A DNA stretch of 64,000 bases from Pseudomonas sp. M47T1. GTDB lineage: Bacteria > Pseudomonadota > Gammaproteobacteria > Pseudomonadales > Pseudomonadaceae. The notes beneath the pieces are model-generated. The model ran no database searches. It was not told the origin of the DNA and saw only the letters and a program-made list of their open reading frames with translations. Positions 1 to 6,873 of the stretch are shown here, piece by piece. Position 1 is the stretch's first letter. Each line of letters starts with the position of its first letter. Both the position numbers and the translations under genes were made by a program. The stretch spans positions 36,746-100,745 of the forward strand of contig NZ_AJWX01000026.1 of NCBI RefSeq assembly GCF_000263855.1, written 5' to 3'.

Positions 1-41
1 GCCTGTCAGGCACTTCCTTGTGGGAGCTGCCGCAACCGTCG

Positions 42-473
42 CTAAAGTGCAGGTCCAATGCTCGTGGTCGCGGCTACCCAGTCCTCGACCCTCAACCCAG
101 GAGCGCGATCGAACTCTCGCCGGTTATTGGTGACCAGGATCAGTCCCAGCGACCGGGCATGACCCGCAATCAACAGATCGTAAGGGCCGATCGGGGTGCC
201 CGCACCGGCCAGTTCGGCACGCAGCTGTCCGGAATGGGCAGCGGCGGCGCAATCGTAATTGAGTACTTCCAGTCGAGCGGTAAAGCTTTCTACTTCCGCC
301 AAATTACGCTGCGGGTTCGCTGATCGCTCCGCACCGTAGATCAACTCCGTCAACACCACTGTACTGATGCACATTTGGCCGCTGTGCCGCTTGAAGGTAT
401 CGCGCATATGGGCTGGGCGATTTTTCAGGGTAAAGATGCAGATATTGGTATCGAGCATGTATTTGAGCATCAA
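42..473 (-). CDS. vapC: VapC-type PIN-domain toxin (type II toxin-antitoxin)
   Basis: This is a PIN-domain ribonuclease of about 143 residues, the usual VapC length. VapC toxins cut RNA, often initiator tRNA, when their antitoxin is degraded. The N-terminal strand carries the first acidic residue (YMLDTNIC, residues 5-12), ELIYGAE near residue 43 gives the second, and the C-terminal half has GPYDLLIAGHA followed by LVTNN, the remaining acidic and Asn positions of the PIN pocket. The start overlaps the 3' end of the upstream antitoxin by 4 bp, so the two are translationally coupled. All expected acidic residues are present, so it looks active. Met-2 is an equally good start. Confidence 0.9.
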   Translation of the reverse strand: MMLKYMLDTNICIFTLKNRPAHMRDTFKRHSGQMCISTVVLTELIYGAERSANPQRNLAEVESFTARLEVLNYDCAAAAHSGQLRAELAGAGTPIGPYDLLIAGHARSLGLILVTNNRREFDRAPGLRVEDWVAATTSIGPAL

Positions 474-700
474 AAACTTTCCCGCTCCTGTTGAGCAGGT
501 TGATCGCGCTCAACCATAAAATCGTCCGTGACGCCTTCACCATCGAACCAGCTATCCCACGACTCACCCGCAGGCGTGATGATGCGGGCACGACCAACGG
601 CCACCACGTCAACTCGTTTTACGTCGTCGGGCAGCGCAACCGCCTTGGGCAGACGTATGGCCTGGCTACGATTACTTTGGAAAACAGCACCTTGGTCCAT
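470..700 (-). CDS. vapB: VapB-type antitoxin
   Basis: This 76-residue protein is the antitoxin partner of the PIN toxin next to it. The N-terminus (FQSNRSQAIRLPKAVALPDDV) is the swapped-hairpin, AbrB/SpoVT-like DNA-binding domain typical of VapB; such proteins bind DNA as dimers and neutralise VapC with the C-terminal tail. I chose the ATG at 700 because GGAGGT lies just upstream and the protein then begins at the DNA-binding strand. A longer reading from 802 would run through the operator repeats. The 4-bp overlap with vapC fits a TA operon. Confidence 0.88.
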   Translation of the reverse strand: MDQGAVFQSNRSQAIRLPKAVALPDDVKRVDVVAVGRARIITPAGESWDSWFDGEGVTDDFMVERDQPAQQERESF

Positions 701-712
701 GAGCGACCTCCA

Positions 713-772
713 GGGATATGTCATGTGTATATCCCACTCTAGCGCTGCGGCGGGATATGTCAACGGGATATA
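713..772 (-). promoter_or_regulatory. vapBC promoter with repeated operator motif
   Basis: On the minus strand TTGACA (758-763) and TAGAGT (736-741) are 16 bp apart and make a good sigma-70 promoter for vapBC. The plus strand shows GGGATATGTCA twice (713-723 and 752-762), a third partial GGGATATA (765-772) and an inverted TATATCCC (728-735). Repeats flanking the promoter are what an autoregulating VapB complex would bind. The repeats and promoter boxes are seen directly; their use as operator is inferred. Confidence 0.6.
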
Positions 773-848
773 CGAGCCAGGCACCAATCTTGCCGCTGCC
801 AAAGGCTGCGCGGGCCGGTCAGAACGCTGGAATTTTCAGCGGGACATA

Positions 849-874
849 GGACCAGCACAGTCTGGCGGCAGCGG
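849..874. repeat. Solitary REP arm, CTGGCGGCAGCGG class
   Basis: The sequence GACCAGCACAGTCTGGCGGCAGCGG matches one arm of the REP family found at 10445, 31421, 55943 and 58809. No partner arm is seen beside it. It lies directly behind the stop codon of the DUF3077 gene. Confidence 0.5.
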
Positions 875-1171
875 TTACGCGTGCGCCGCCGGTTGCGGGT
901 TGGCGGCTACGGCGTCCACCAGCGCCTTGGCGCTTTCCACCAGGTGCAGTGCCGACCACAGCAGGCCGGAATGGCCCAGGCCGATGTCGGTCAGTTCGTA
1001 GGTGGTTTCGTAGGCGCCCTTGAGCAGCAACGAGGCGTGGGCCAGGGCGTCTTCGGCGCGGATGCCTTCGGTGATGCAGAACAGGGGGTGGTCGTCGGCG
1101 TCGCGGATGCCGAAGGGGTTGTGGTGGGTGCGCGGGTAGTCTTGCGGGGAATCGGGTGTCAGGTCGTTCAT
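875..1171 (-). CDS. DUF3077-like small protein
   Basis: This is a 98-residue soluble protein with no signal peptide or membrane segment. Its core (LFCITEGI, then DALAHASLLL, then an alanine-rich amphipathic helix) resembles the Pseudomonas DUF3077 family, whose function is unknown. The gene stands alone with AGAGGAAACCACAA before the ATG as a ribosome-binding site. Upstream lies a leader with strong secondary structure that has a homologue in front of the unrelated-looking small gene at 35705. A regulatory or stress role is possible but nothing in the protein proves it. Confidence 0.75.
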   Translation of the reverse strand: MNDLTPDSPQDYPRTHHNPFGIRDADDHPLFCITEGIRAEDALAHASLLLKGAYETTYELTDIGLGHSGLLWSALHLVESAKALVDAVAANPQPAAHA

Positions 1172-1389
1172 TTGTGGTTTCCTCTAAGGGCCCCTCACCT
1201 GCCGCTGCTAAACGACGGTGGGTGGCGGCTGTACGCGGGTTAGCAGACCGAGGAAACCAACGAACCCGGCGCATCCAGGGATGCCCCACGTAAAGCCGCC
1301 ATAGTGGCGGGCCATCAGACACACAGGGTGCGTCAGCTGGCCGTGAACCGGCGCTGTTTCGTTAGTTTCCACCGAGTCTGCTAAAACCC
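1172..1389 (-). other. Structured leader, copy 1 (possible cis RNA)
   Basis: Read on the minus strand this segment begins with an arm GGGTTTTAGCAGACTC (from 1389), continues through hairpins CGCCA-CTA-TGGCG and GCATC-CCTG-GATGC (1271-1284), and closes with the complementary arm ending GGTCTGCTAACCC (about 1266-1237). Next comes the box ACCCGCGTACAGCCGCCACCC, then a hairpin CACC...CCG...CGG...GGTG (1224-1196) and the ribosome-binding site of the DUF3077 gene. The same order of elements recurs at 35492-35704. An RNA switch, attenuator or folded mobile DNA could all explain it. From 1390 to 1532 I see no gene. Confidence 0.55.
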
Positions 1390-1532
1390 GACCGCTGCAG
1401 TGGCAGCGGCGAACGGAGGGTAATACCCACCATGGAAACCGAACAAGCGCGGAAACACCGGGGGGCATTATTTCAGAAGCGTCCTACAAAAGCCCCTGGT
1501 ATAGAGGGCAAATGTTGGCGGGTTTGTCGCTT

Positions 1533-1895
1533 TTAGGCGGGGGTTACGGTGAGCGTCACCCGGTCAGGGTAAAAGGCTACATGGCCTTCAATACCGGCCA
1601 CTGCCGGGTAGGGTTTTTCATAGCTCCACACCGCGTTTTCACTGACCTGCTCGCCCGCTACCAAGCTGAAATAGCTGGCCTGGCCTTTGTACGGACAGTA
1701 GCTGGAATGGGCCGTGCGGCGGAAATGGGCCGGGATGATATCCGTATGCGGTATGTAATACACCTCAGGGTAATGCGCTTCCTTGAGCGCCAAGGCGCGC
1801 TGAGTGCGGGCGATGGTGACGCCGTGGAATTGCACCAGCAGCCCGCCGGCAAGCGGGCTGACGCTAATGGGGTGGTCGGCAGATGGCTGTTTCAT
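1533..1895 (-). CDS. DUF427 domain protein
   Basis: This 120-residue protein has the DUF427 signature: HYPEVYYIP near residue 41, RRTAHSSYCPYKGQASYF at about 59-76, and WSYEKPYP near 90. The family is widespread in bacteria as a stand-alone small domain and has no proven biochemical role. The length is normal for a single-domain member. GAGGCG lies seven bases before the ATG. It is not in an operon with its neighbours. Confidence 0.85.
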   Translation of the reverse strand: MKQPSADHPISVSPLAGGLLVQFHGVTIARTQRALALKEAHYPEVYYIPHTDIIPAHFRRTAHSSYCPYKGQASYFSLVAGEQVSENAVWSYEKPYPAVAGIEGHVAFYPDRVTLTVTPA

Positions 1896-2071
1896 GACGG
1901 CGCCTCGACGCGCGGGAGTCCAGAGACAAGCGTAGCCGTTGTCGCAGGCAGCGCCCGGGCTGCCTCAGTGCATTTGTATGGTAGAAAGGCCACTGATTTC
2001 AGTTCAGCACCACGGCCAGAGGGGAACGGCATGCCAAACCGCGAAAAGCAGAGTGAGGCATCGGAGCTCGC

Positions 2072-2567
2072 ATGATAAAAAGCATCCACATAGAAAACTT
2101 CAAGAGCTATAAAAACCAGACGTTACCCCTGGCCCCCTTGACGTTGATGATCGGCGCCAATGCCGCTGGTAAAAGTAATGCACTGGAGTGCCTTCCGCTT
2201 TCTCAGCTGGCTGGCACAAGGGCAAAAACTGTCAGTATTGAAACATCGCGTCGATGACTCGGAAGAAGTGCTGCGCGGCCAGGTCTCCAGCTTCGGTTTT
2301 CTGGGCAGCACCATCATCAAACTGGGCTGCCAAACCGAAGCTGACGATGACTGGAAATGCAAGGAACTGCAAGGCAATGACGGCCATTTGCATTATTGAC
2401 ACCCGTGTTTTAAGTCCGCCACCAAGACTGGCGAAGGAACCAGCTTTGGCGACCTGTGCATCATCAAGGATTTCGAACGATGCGTGGCCCGCACGCCGAT
2501 GACGGAAGTGTTCATCTGGTCGCTTGATTCAGACCTTCAACAGTATCACCACCAGCCAGGATGAAAC
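2072..2567 (+). pseudogene. Broken AAA-type ATPase (AAA_15/AAA_21-like) remnant
   Basis: The start is intact, with GGAG before the ATG, and encodes MIKSIHIENFKSYKNQTLPL followed by a Walker A GANAAGKSN at residues 28-36. The frame then breaks near 2195; the next frame continues the family sequence (FRFLSWLAQGQ, SSFGFLGSTIIKLGCQT) to a stop at 2397-2399, and open reading continues past that stop as TKTGEGTSFGDLCIIKDF to about 2567. Walker B and signature regions are missing. Intact relatives are ATPases of several hundred residues, some in defence loci; this copy cannot work. Confidence 0.75.
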
Positions 2568-2652
2568 CTTCAGGCAATCAACCTGCGGCATCATAGGCAG
2601 CTCTAGCTGCCTGGATGTCGGGCGCCTGCTGCTCCAGCCACACCACCAGCCC

Positions 2653-2997
2653 CTAAAGCCGCGCCACCAACTCAATCCCCAACGCCGTCAACCGGTACTC
2701 CACCTGCGGCGGTATGGTCGGTATCACCGTGCGCTGCACCATGCCGTCACGCTCGAACGCCCGCAGTTTCAACGTGAGGATGCGCTGTGACAGTTCGCTG
2801 TCGGCCATGGCGTTGACCTCGCGCTGCAGCTCGGTGAAACGCAGCATGCCGTGCCGCAGTATCAGCAACAGCAACGGACTCCAGCGGTCGCCCAGGCGCG
2901 CCAGGGTTTCGCGAATCGGCCCCTGGGGGTCGTTGCCGTTGTGTTGCACCCGAGCGCGCAATTGGTCCAGGGCCTGGCGTTGTGCATCGTCGTTCAC
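2653..2997 (-). CDS. HxlR family transcriptional regulator
   Basis: This is a winged-helix regulator of the HxlR/MarR-like type. The hallmark stretch runs ETLARLGDRWSPLLLLIL, then FTELQREV and LSQRILTLKLRAFERDGMV, covering the recognition helix and wing. I chose GTG at 2997 because AAGGA sits seven bases upstream; an ATG at 3033 would add 12 residues with no clear ribosome-binding site. It is divergent from the oxidoreductase pseudogene at 3068 and probably once controlled it. HxlR regulators usually sense aldehydes, quinones or redox stress; the effector is unknown here. Confidence 0.85.
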   Translation of the reverse strand: MNDDAQRQALDQLRARVQHNGNDPQGPIRETLARLGDRWSPLLLLILRHGMLRFTELQREVNAMADSELSQRILTLKLRAFERDGMVQRTVIPTIPPQVEYRLTALGIELVARL

Positions 2998-3067
2998 ACG
3001 AAGTTCCTTGTTATGGGCCTGGGGTACGCACATTCAGGTAACCCACCCACATAAAAGTGCGATCCCC

Positions 3068-4497
3068 ATGAATCACTACGATGTCGTCGCCATCGGCGGC
3101 GGGCACAATGGCCTGGTGGCCGCGGCCTACCTGGCCAAGGCCGGCAAGAAAGTCCTGGTGCTGGAGCGCAAGGACTACGTGGGCGGTGGCGTGACGACGC
3201 GCCAGCTTAACACGCCCGGTTTCTGGCATGACGAGCACTCAAGCGTGCACATCATGATCCAGGGCAACCCCATGATCACCCAGGACGAACTGGGCCTGTT
3301 CAAGCATTTCGGCCTCAAATACAACTACTCCGACATCCCCCACGCCACGGTCTTCGAAGACGGCAGCGCGCTGATCACCTACCGCGACCTGGACAAGGCC
3401 TGCGAGTCCATCGCCAGCGTGTCGCCGCGCGACGCCGAGACCTACCGGCGCCTGGCGCTGAAGGCCATGGGCCTGTTGCCCATGTTCCTCTCCGGCTTCT
3501 ACTCGCCGCCGCTGCCCATGGGCGCCATGGCACCGGCATGGGCGTGTATGCCTTTGTCGGCATCATGCACAGCCACGGCGTGTCGCAGCCGGTGGGCGGC
3601 AGCGGCAAGCTGTCCGAATCCCTGGCACGCTGCGTCGAGCACTACGGTGGCGAGATTCGCTGCAACAGCGAGGTGCGCAAGGTGATGGTCAGCGACGGCC
3701 GCGCCGCCGGTGTGGAGTTGAGCGACGGCGAGCGCATCCTGGCCCGCGACGCAGTGATCGGCGCCCTGCCCCCCCATGTCATCAGCCGCTTCGTGGAAGG
3801 CCTGGACCCAGGCGTGGTGCAGCGAGCCGAACGCGCCAGCCTGGCGCCCTTCAGCCTGTTTGTCAGCCACTACGACTTGCGCAACAAGGCCCAATTCCAC
3901 GCCGGGCCCGACGTGGGCCGGGCCACCATGCTGACCATGATGAGCTGCGACCGCCTGAGCGACATGCTCGACGACTTCGACGAACTGCGCCGTGGCCGTG
4001 TGTCCAAACGCAGGCTGGTGGCCGGTGGCGACGAGAGCATCAAAGACCCCACCTGCGTGCCGGCCGGCAAGGGCATGTTCCATGGCATGACCTTCGCACC
4101 CTACACCCTGGCCGAAGGCGGCGCGGCGCGCTGGGATGAGTACAAGGAAGAATTCGGCGACCTGAGCCTGCAGGCCTACCGCACGTTCGTGAAGAACCTG
4201 ACGCCCGACAACATCATCGCCCGCACCCTGTGCTCGCCGCTGGACCTGGAGCGCAGTTCGCCCAATTCCATGGTCAAGGGCGACGTGCATGGCGTGGCGC
4301 CTTACTTCTACCAGAACTTCGCCCACCGCCCCACGCCCGACCTGGGCCGCCTGAGCGTGCCGGGGCTGGACAACCTGTACCTGGTGGGGCCGTTCATGCA
4401 CCCCGGTGGCGGTGTGTTTGGTGCCGGGCGCGGCACGGCCATCAAGATATTTGATGACCTGGGGATGGATTTCGAACGCGTGACGAGGAATGGATGA
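3068..4497 (+). pseudogene. FAD/NAD(P)-dependent oxidoreductase, phytoene-desaturase-like, internal deletion
   Basis: The N-terminal part has the dinucleotide-binding motif VVAIGGGHNGLVAAAYLAKAG and an ERKDYVGGG segment. Translation is good up to SPPLPMGAM, and at about 3526-3531 the frame changes. The C-terminal part then resumes as GTGMGVYAFVGIMHSHGVSQ in a different frame and runs to 4497 with the final FAD-contact region (PFMHPGGGVFGAG). The family normally has some tens of residues more between these points, so an internal out-of-frame deletion is the simplest reading. Downstream reading overlaps the small gene at 4494. Confidence 0.8.
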
Positions 4498-4721
4498 TGA
4501 AGATTTTTGGCAGCGACAACAGTGAACTGATGGCCGTGAGCACCATTGAGCGCAGCGGCAATGAACTGGTGCTCAAGGGCAAGATCTTCGGCGCCATGCC
4601 GATGATCGCCAAGGTGCGCCCGGAAGAAGCCCGTGCGGCGTTGAAATTGCTGGATTTCAAGACGGTGGTGTTCCTGGTGAGCCTGCTGTTCCGGCCCACA
4701 GTCAAGAAGCCCCGCCGCTGA
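4494..4721 (+). CDS. Conserved small protein downstream of the oxidoreductase
   Basis: This 75-residue basic protein begins at the ATGATG that overlaps the stop of the oxidoreductase remnant, so it was coupled to it. The sequence is EERSGNELV-like and ends in a short hydrophobic stretch (TVVFLVSLLF) followed by KKPRR, which could be a membrane-tethering tail. I do not recognise the family. Its partner being broken, it may be expressed but without purpose. Confidence 0.65.
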   Translation: MMKIFGSDNSELMAVSTIERSGNELVLKGKIFGAMPMIAKVRPEEARAALKLLDFKTVVFLVSLLFRPTVKKPRR

Positions 4722-4732
4722 TCCGAGGCTTT

Positions 4733-4820
4733 TGTGGGAGCGGGCTCTGCCCGCGAAGGCTGCACCGCACAATGGCTGATGAATCGCGGTGTTCTGTTCG
4801 CGGGCAGAGCCCGCTCCCAC
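4733..4820. repeat. REP pair (BIME), GTGGGAGCGGGC class
   Basis: Two REP arms face each other: TGTGGGAGCGGGCTCTGCC at 4733 and its inverse GGCAGAGCCCGCTCCCAC ending at 4820, separated by about 40 bp. Each arm is itself a hairpin (GCGGGC/GCCCGC). A further single copy lies at 45730. This is a well known Pseudomonas intergenic palindrome; here it also follows the 4721 stop and may act as a terminator or mRNA end. Confidence 0.9.
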
Positions 4821-4841
4821 CATTAACCTTGCAAGCCAGTG

Positions 4842-5026
4842 TCACACCAGGCGCTGGCCTTGCACATCAGCGGCCAGCGCGTCCAGGCTGGCCAATGCCG
4901 TGTCATCCAGCCTCACCGCCAACGCCGCCAGGTTGTCCTCCAGCCGCGCCCGGTGCCGGGAATCGGCACCACCGTCAGCCCATGAACCTGCGCACGATGA
5001 TGCACCCACGCCAGCGCCGCCGTGCC
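4842..5026 (-). pseudogene. C-terminal remnant of an aldo/keto reductase
   Basis: On the minus strand the segment reads HRAQVHGLTVVPIPGT and then, after a frameshift inside GGCACCGGGCGCGG, RARLEDNLAALAVRLDD...LDAL to a TGA at 4842. PIPGT-(R)-LEDNLAA is the NADPH-binding end of aldo/keto reductases. The catalytic N-terminal two thirds are absent and abut a LysR fragment, so this is a deletion scar. Confidence 0.65.
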
Positions 5027-5239
5027 CATCCTGGGCCCGGCACTGCCGGCCTTCCTCGCGCAATACCCGGACGTCCGCGTGGAATCAACGTGGACGAGTG
5101 CTTCACCGACATCGTCAACCAGGGTTTCGACGCCGGCATCCGTTTTGGCGAGTCGGTGGATGGCCTGGGCATTGCCTGCGCCGAGACACCACCGGCCCTG
5201 GCCGCCTTGGTGGACGCCTTGCGCTACCGTGCCGGGTAA
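5022..5239 (+). pseudogene. C-terminal remnant of a LysR-type regulator
   Basis: The plus strand reads VPILGPALPAFLAQYPDVRVE, then shifts frame at GTGGAATCAACG (one A short of the expected GAAATCAAC) and continues NVDECFTDIVNQGFDAGIRF-GES to a short C-terminal end at 5239. This is the effector-binding core of a LysR regulator. The HTH domain and the last effector subdomain are missing. LysR and aldo/keto reductase genes are often divergent, so one locus probably collapsed here. Confidence 0.65.
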
Positions 5240-5269
5240 GCGCTATGCTGAGTTTTTCGGAGCCTGCCC

Positions 5270-6088
5270 ATGAGTGATTTCGAGCGCCTGTGTGCGCTGA
5301 TGAGCCAAGCGCCGTTCGTGGTGCTGACCGGCGCCGGCATCAGCACACCGTCGGGCATCCCCGACTACCGCGACAGCAACGGCGTGCGCCGCGGCCGCGC
5401 GCCCATGATGTACCAGGAGTTCCTCAGTGGCGCGGCCCTGCGCCAGCGCTACTGGGCGCGGGCCATGCTCGGCTGGCCAAAGGTGCGCCAGGCCCGGGCC
5501 AACGTGGCGCATCAGGCATTGACCGACCTGCAGGCGCGCGGGCTGATCAGCGGCCTGATCACCCAAAACGTCGACAATCTGCATCAGCAGGCTGGCAGCC
5601 ACGATGTGGTGGAACTGCACGGCAACCTGCACCGGGTGCTGTGCCTGGACTGTGGCCAACGCCTGTCGCGCGATGACGTGCAAGCGGTGATGGAAACCCA
5701 GAACCCCTACCTGGCTGGCGTCGATGCCACCCAGGCACCGGATGGCGACACCTTGCTGGACCCGCGTTTCGAAGCGCGGTTCAAGGTGCCGCCCTGCCCC
5801 CACTGCCACGGTGACCGGCTGAAGCCGGACGTGGTGTTCTTTGGCGAAAACGTGGCACCGCCCACCGCCGAACGGGCCATGGCCTTGGCCACCGAAGCAT
5901 CCGGCCTGTTGGTGGTGGGCTCGTCGCTGATGGCCTACTCGGCGTTCCGACTGTGCCGCACGGTGGCCGAACGCGGCAAGCCGGTGCTGGCCATCAACCT
6001 GGGCAAGACCCGTGGTGACGACCTGCTCACGCTGAAAGTGCCGGTGCGCTGCGACGAATACCTGCCGCAACTGGCCCGATACCTTTAA
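5270..6088 (+). CDS. SIR2-family NAD-dependent protein deacylase
   Basis: Sirtuins remove acyl groups from lysine using NAD. This 272-residue protein has the full set: the NAD pocket VVLTGAGISTPSGIPDYR (residues 17-34), the QNVDNLH motif near 101, the catalytic His in ELHGNLHRV, and four zinc ligands (CLDCGQ and CPHCHGD). The FFGENV and VVGSSL segments complete the Rossmann fold. The arrangement is closer to mitochondrial SIRT4-type class II sirtuins than to E. coli CobB, so I give no symbol. It stands alone, about 210 bp before the next gene. Confidence 0.92.
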   Translation: MSDFERLCALMSQAPFVVLTGAGISTPSGIPDYRDSNGVRRGRAPMMYQEFLSGAALRQRYWARAMLGWPKVRQARANVAHQALTDLQARGLISGLITQNVDNLHQQAGSHDVVELHGNLHRVLCLDCGQRLSRDDVQAVMETQNPYLAGVDATQAPDGDTLLDPRFEARFKVPPCPHCHGDRLKPDVVFFGENVAPPTAERAMALATEASGLLVVGSSLMAYSAFRLCRTVAERGKPVLAINLGKTRGDDLLTLKVPVRCDEYLPQLARYL

Positions 6089-6297
6089 TCGGGGTCACCA
6101 CCCACCTGTGGCAAACTGCGTCTTGCAACCCAGTGTGCCAGTCACGCTGCGCAGCCGGTGACGCCGAAGTTCCTGCGGACCTTTTAGCAGCCTTCGGCAG
6201 CCACGTATCAACCTCATACAAGCCAGTTGCCGCTACGGGCGAGATTTTTTGCGTGGCCTATAGTGTCTTGTTCTCTTGACCACTGTGGAGCAGCCCC

Positions 6298-6873
6298 ATG
6301 ACCTCTATCGCCATTGTCTACTTCAGCGGCTACGGCCACACCGCCAAACAAGCCGAAGCCGTGCACGCCGGCGCGGCCTCGGCACCGGGAACGCAGGCCA
6401 CGCTGTATCAGATCGACGCCAACGGCGACCTCAGCGAAGCGGCCTGGGAGGCCATCAGCGCCGCGGACGCGATCATCTACGGCAGCCCCACCTACATGGG
6501 CGGCCCTGCCTGGCAGTTCAAGAAGTTTGCCGACACCTCGTCCAAACCCTGGTTTACCCAGGCATGGAAAAACAAGGTAGCCGCAGGCTTCACCAACTCG
6601 GCATCGGTGAATGGCGACAAATTCTCCACCATCACCTACTTCTGGACCCTGTCCCAGCAGCACGGCCAGGTGTGGATCGGCACCGGCCTGATGCCCGCCA
6701 ATACCAAAGCTCACGGCCCGGATGACATCAACTGGACTGCCGGCTTCGCCGGTGCCCTGGCGGTATCCCCGTCCGACGCCTCCCCGGACGAGGCGCCCCG
6801 CAGCGGTGACCTGGAAACCGCCAAGTTGCTGGGCAAGCGCGTGGCCGAGTACACCGCGCGGCTGCAGCCCTGA
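6298..6873 (+). CDS. Flavodoxin-fold NAD(P)H reductase, WrbA-like
   Basis: This 191-residue protein starts with the flavodoxin phosphate-binding loop VYFSGYGHTAKQAEA and has the WrbA-type YGSPTYMGGPAWQFKKFAD segment around residues 60-80. Such proteins bind FMN and reduce quinones or related electrophiles. The C-terminus contains the helix ETAKLLGKRVAEYT that ends the family. It is immediately followed by the ArsB-like gene with no gap between stop and start, so they are co-transcribed; a joint detoxification role is possible but unproven. Confidence 0.88.
   Translation: MTSIAIVYFSGYGHTAKQAEAVHAGAASAPGTQATLYQIDANGDLSEAAWEAISAADAIIYGSPTYMGGPAWQFKKFADTSSKPWFTQAWKNKVAAGFTNSASVNGDKFSTITYFWTLSQQHGQVWIGTGLMPANTKAHGPDDINWTAGFAGALAVSPSDASPDEAPRSGDLETAKLLGKRVAEYTARLQP

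Noticed and set aside
2400..2640. Possible separate small gene after the ATPase remnant
   Set aside because: The open stretch follows an in-frame stop without its own start or ribosome-binding site, so it is taken as further debris of the same gene.
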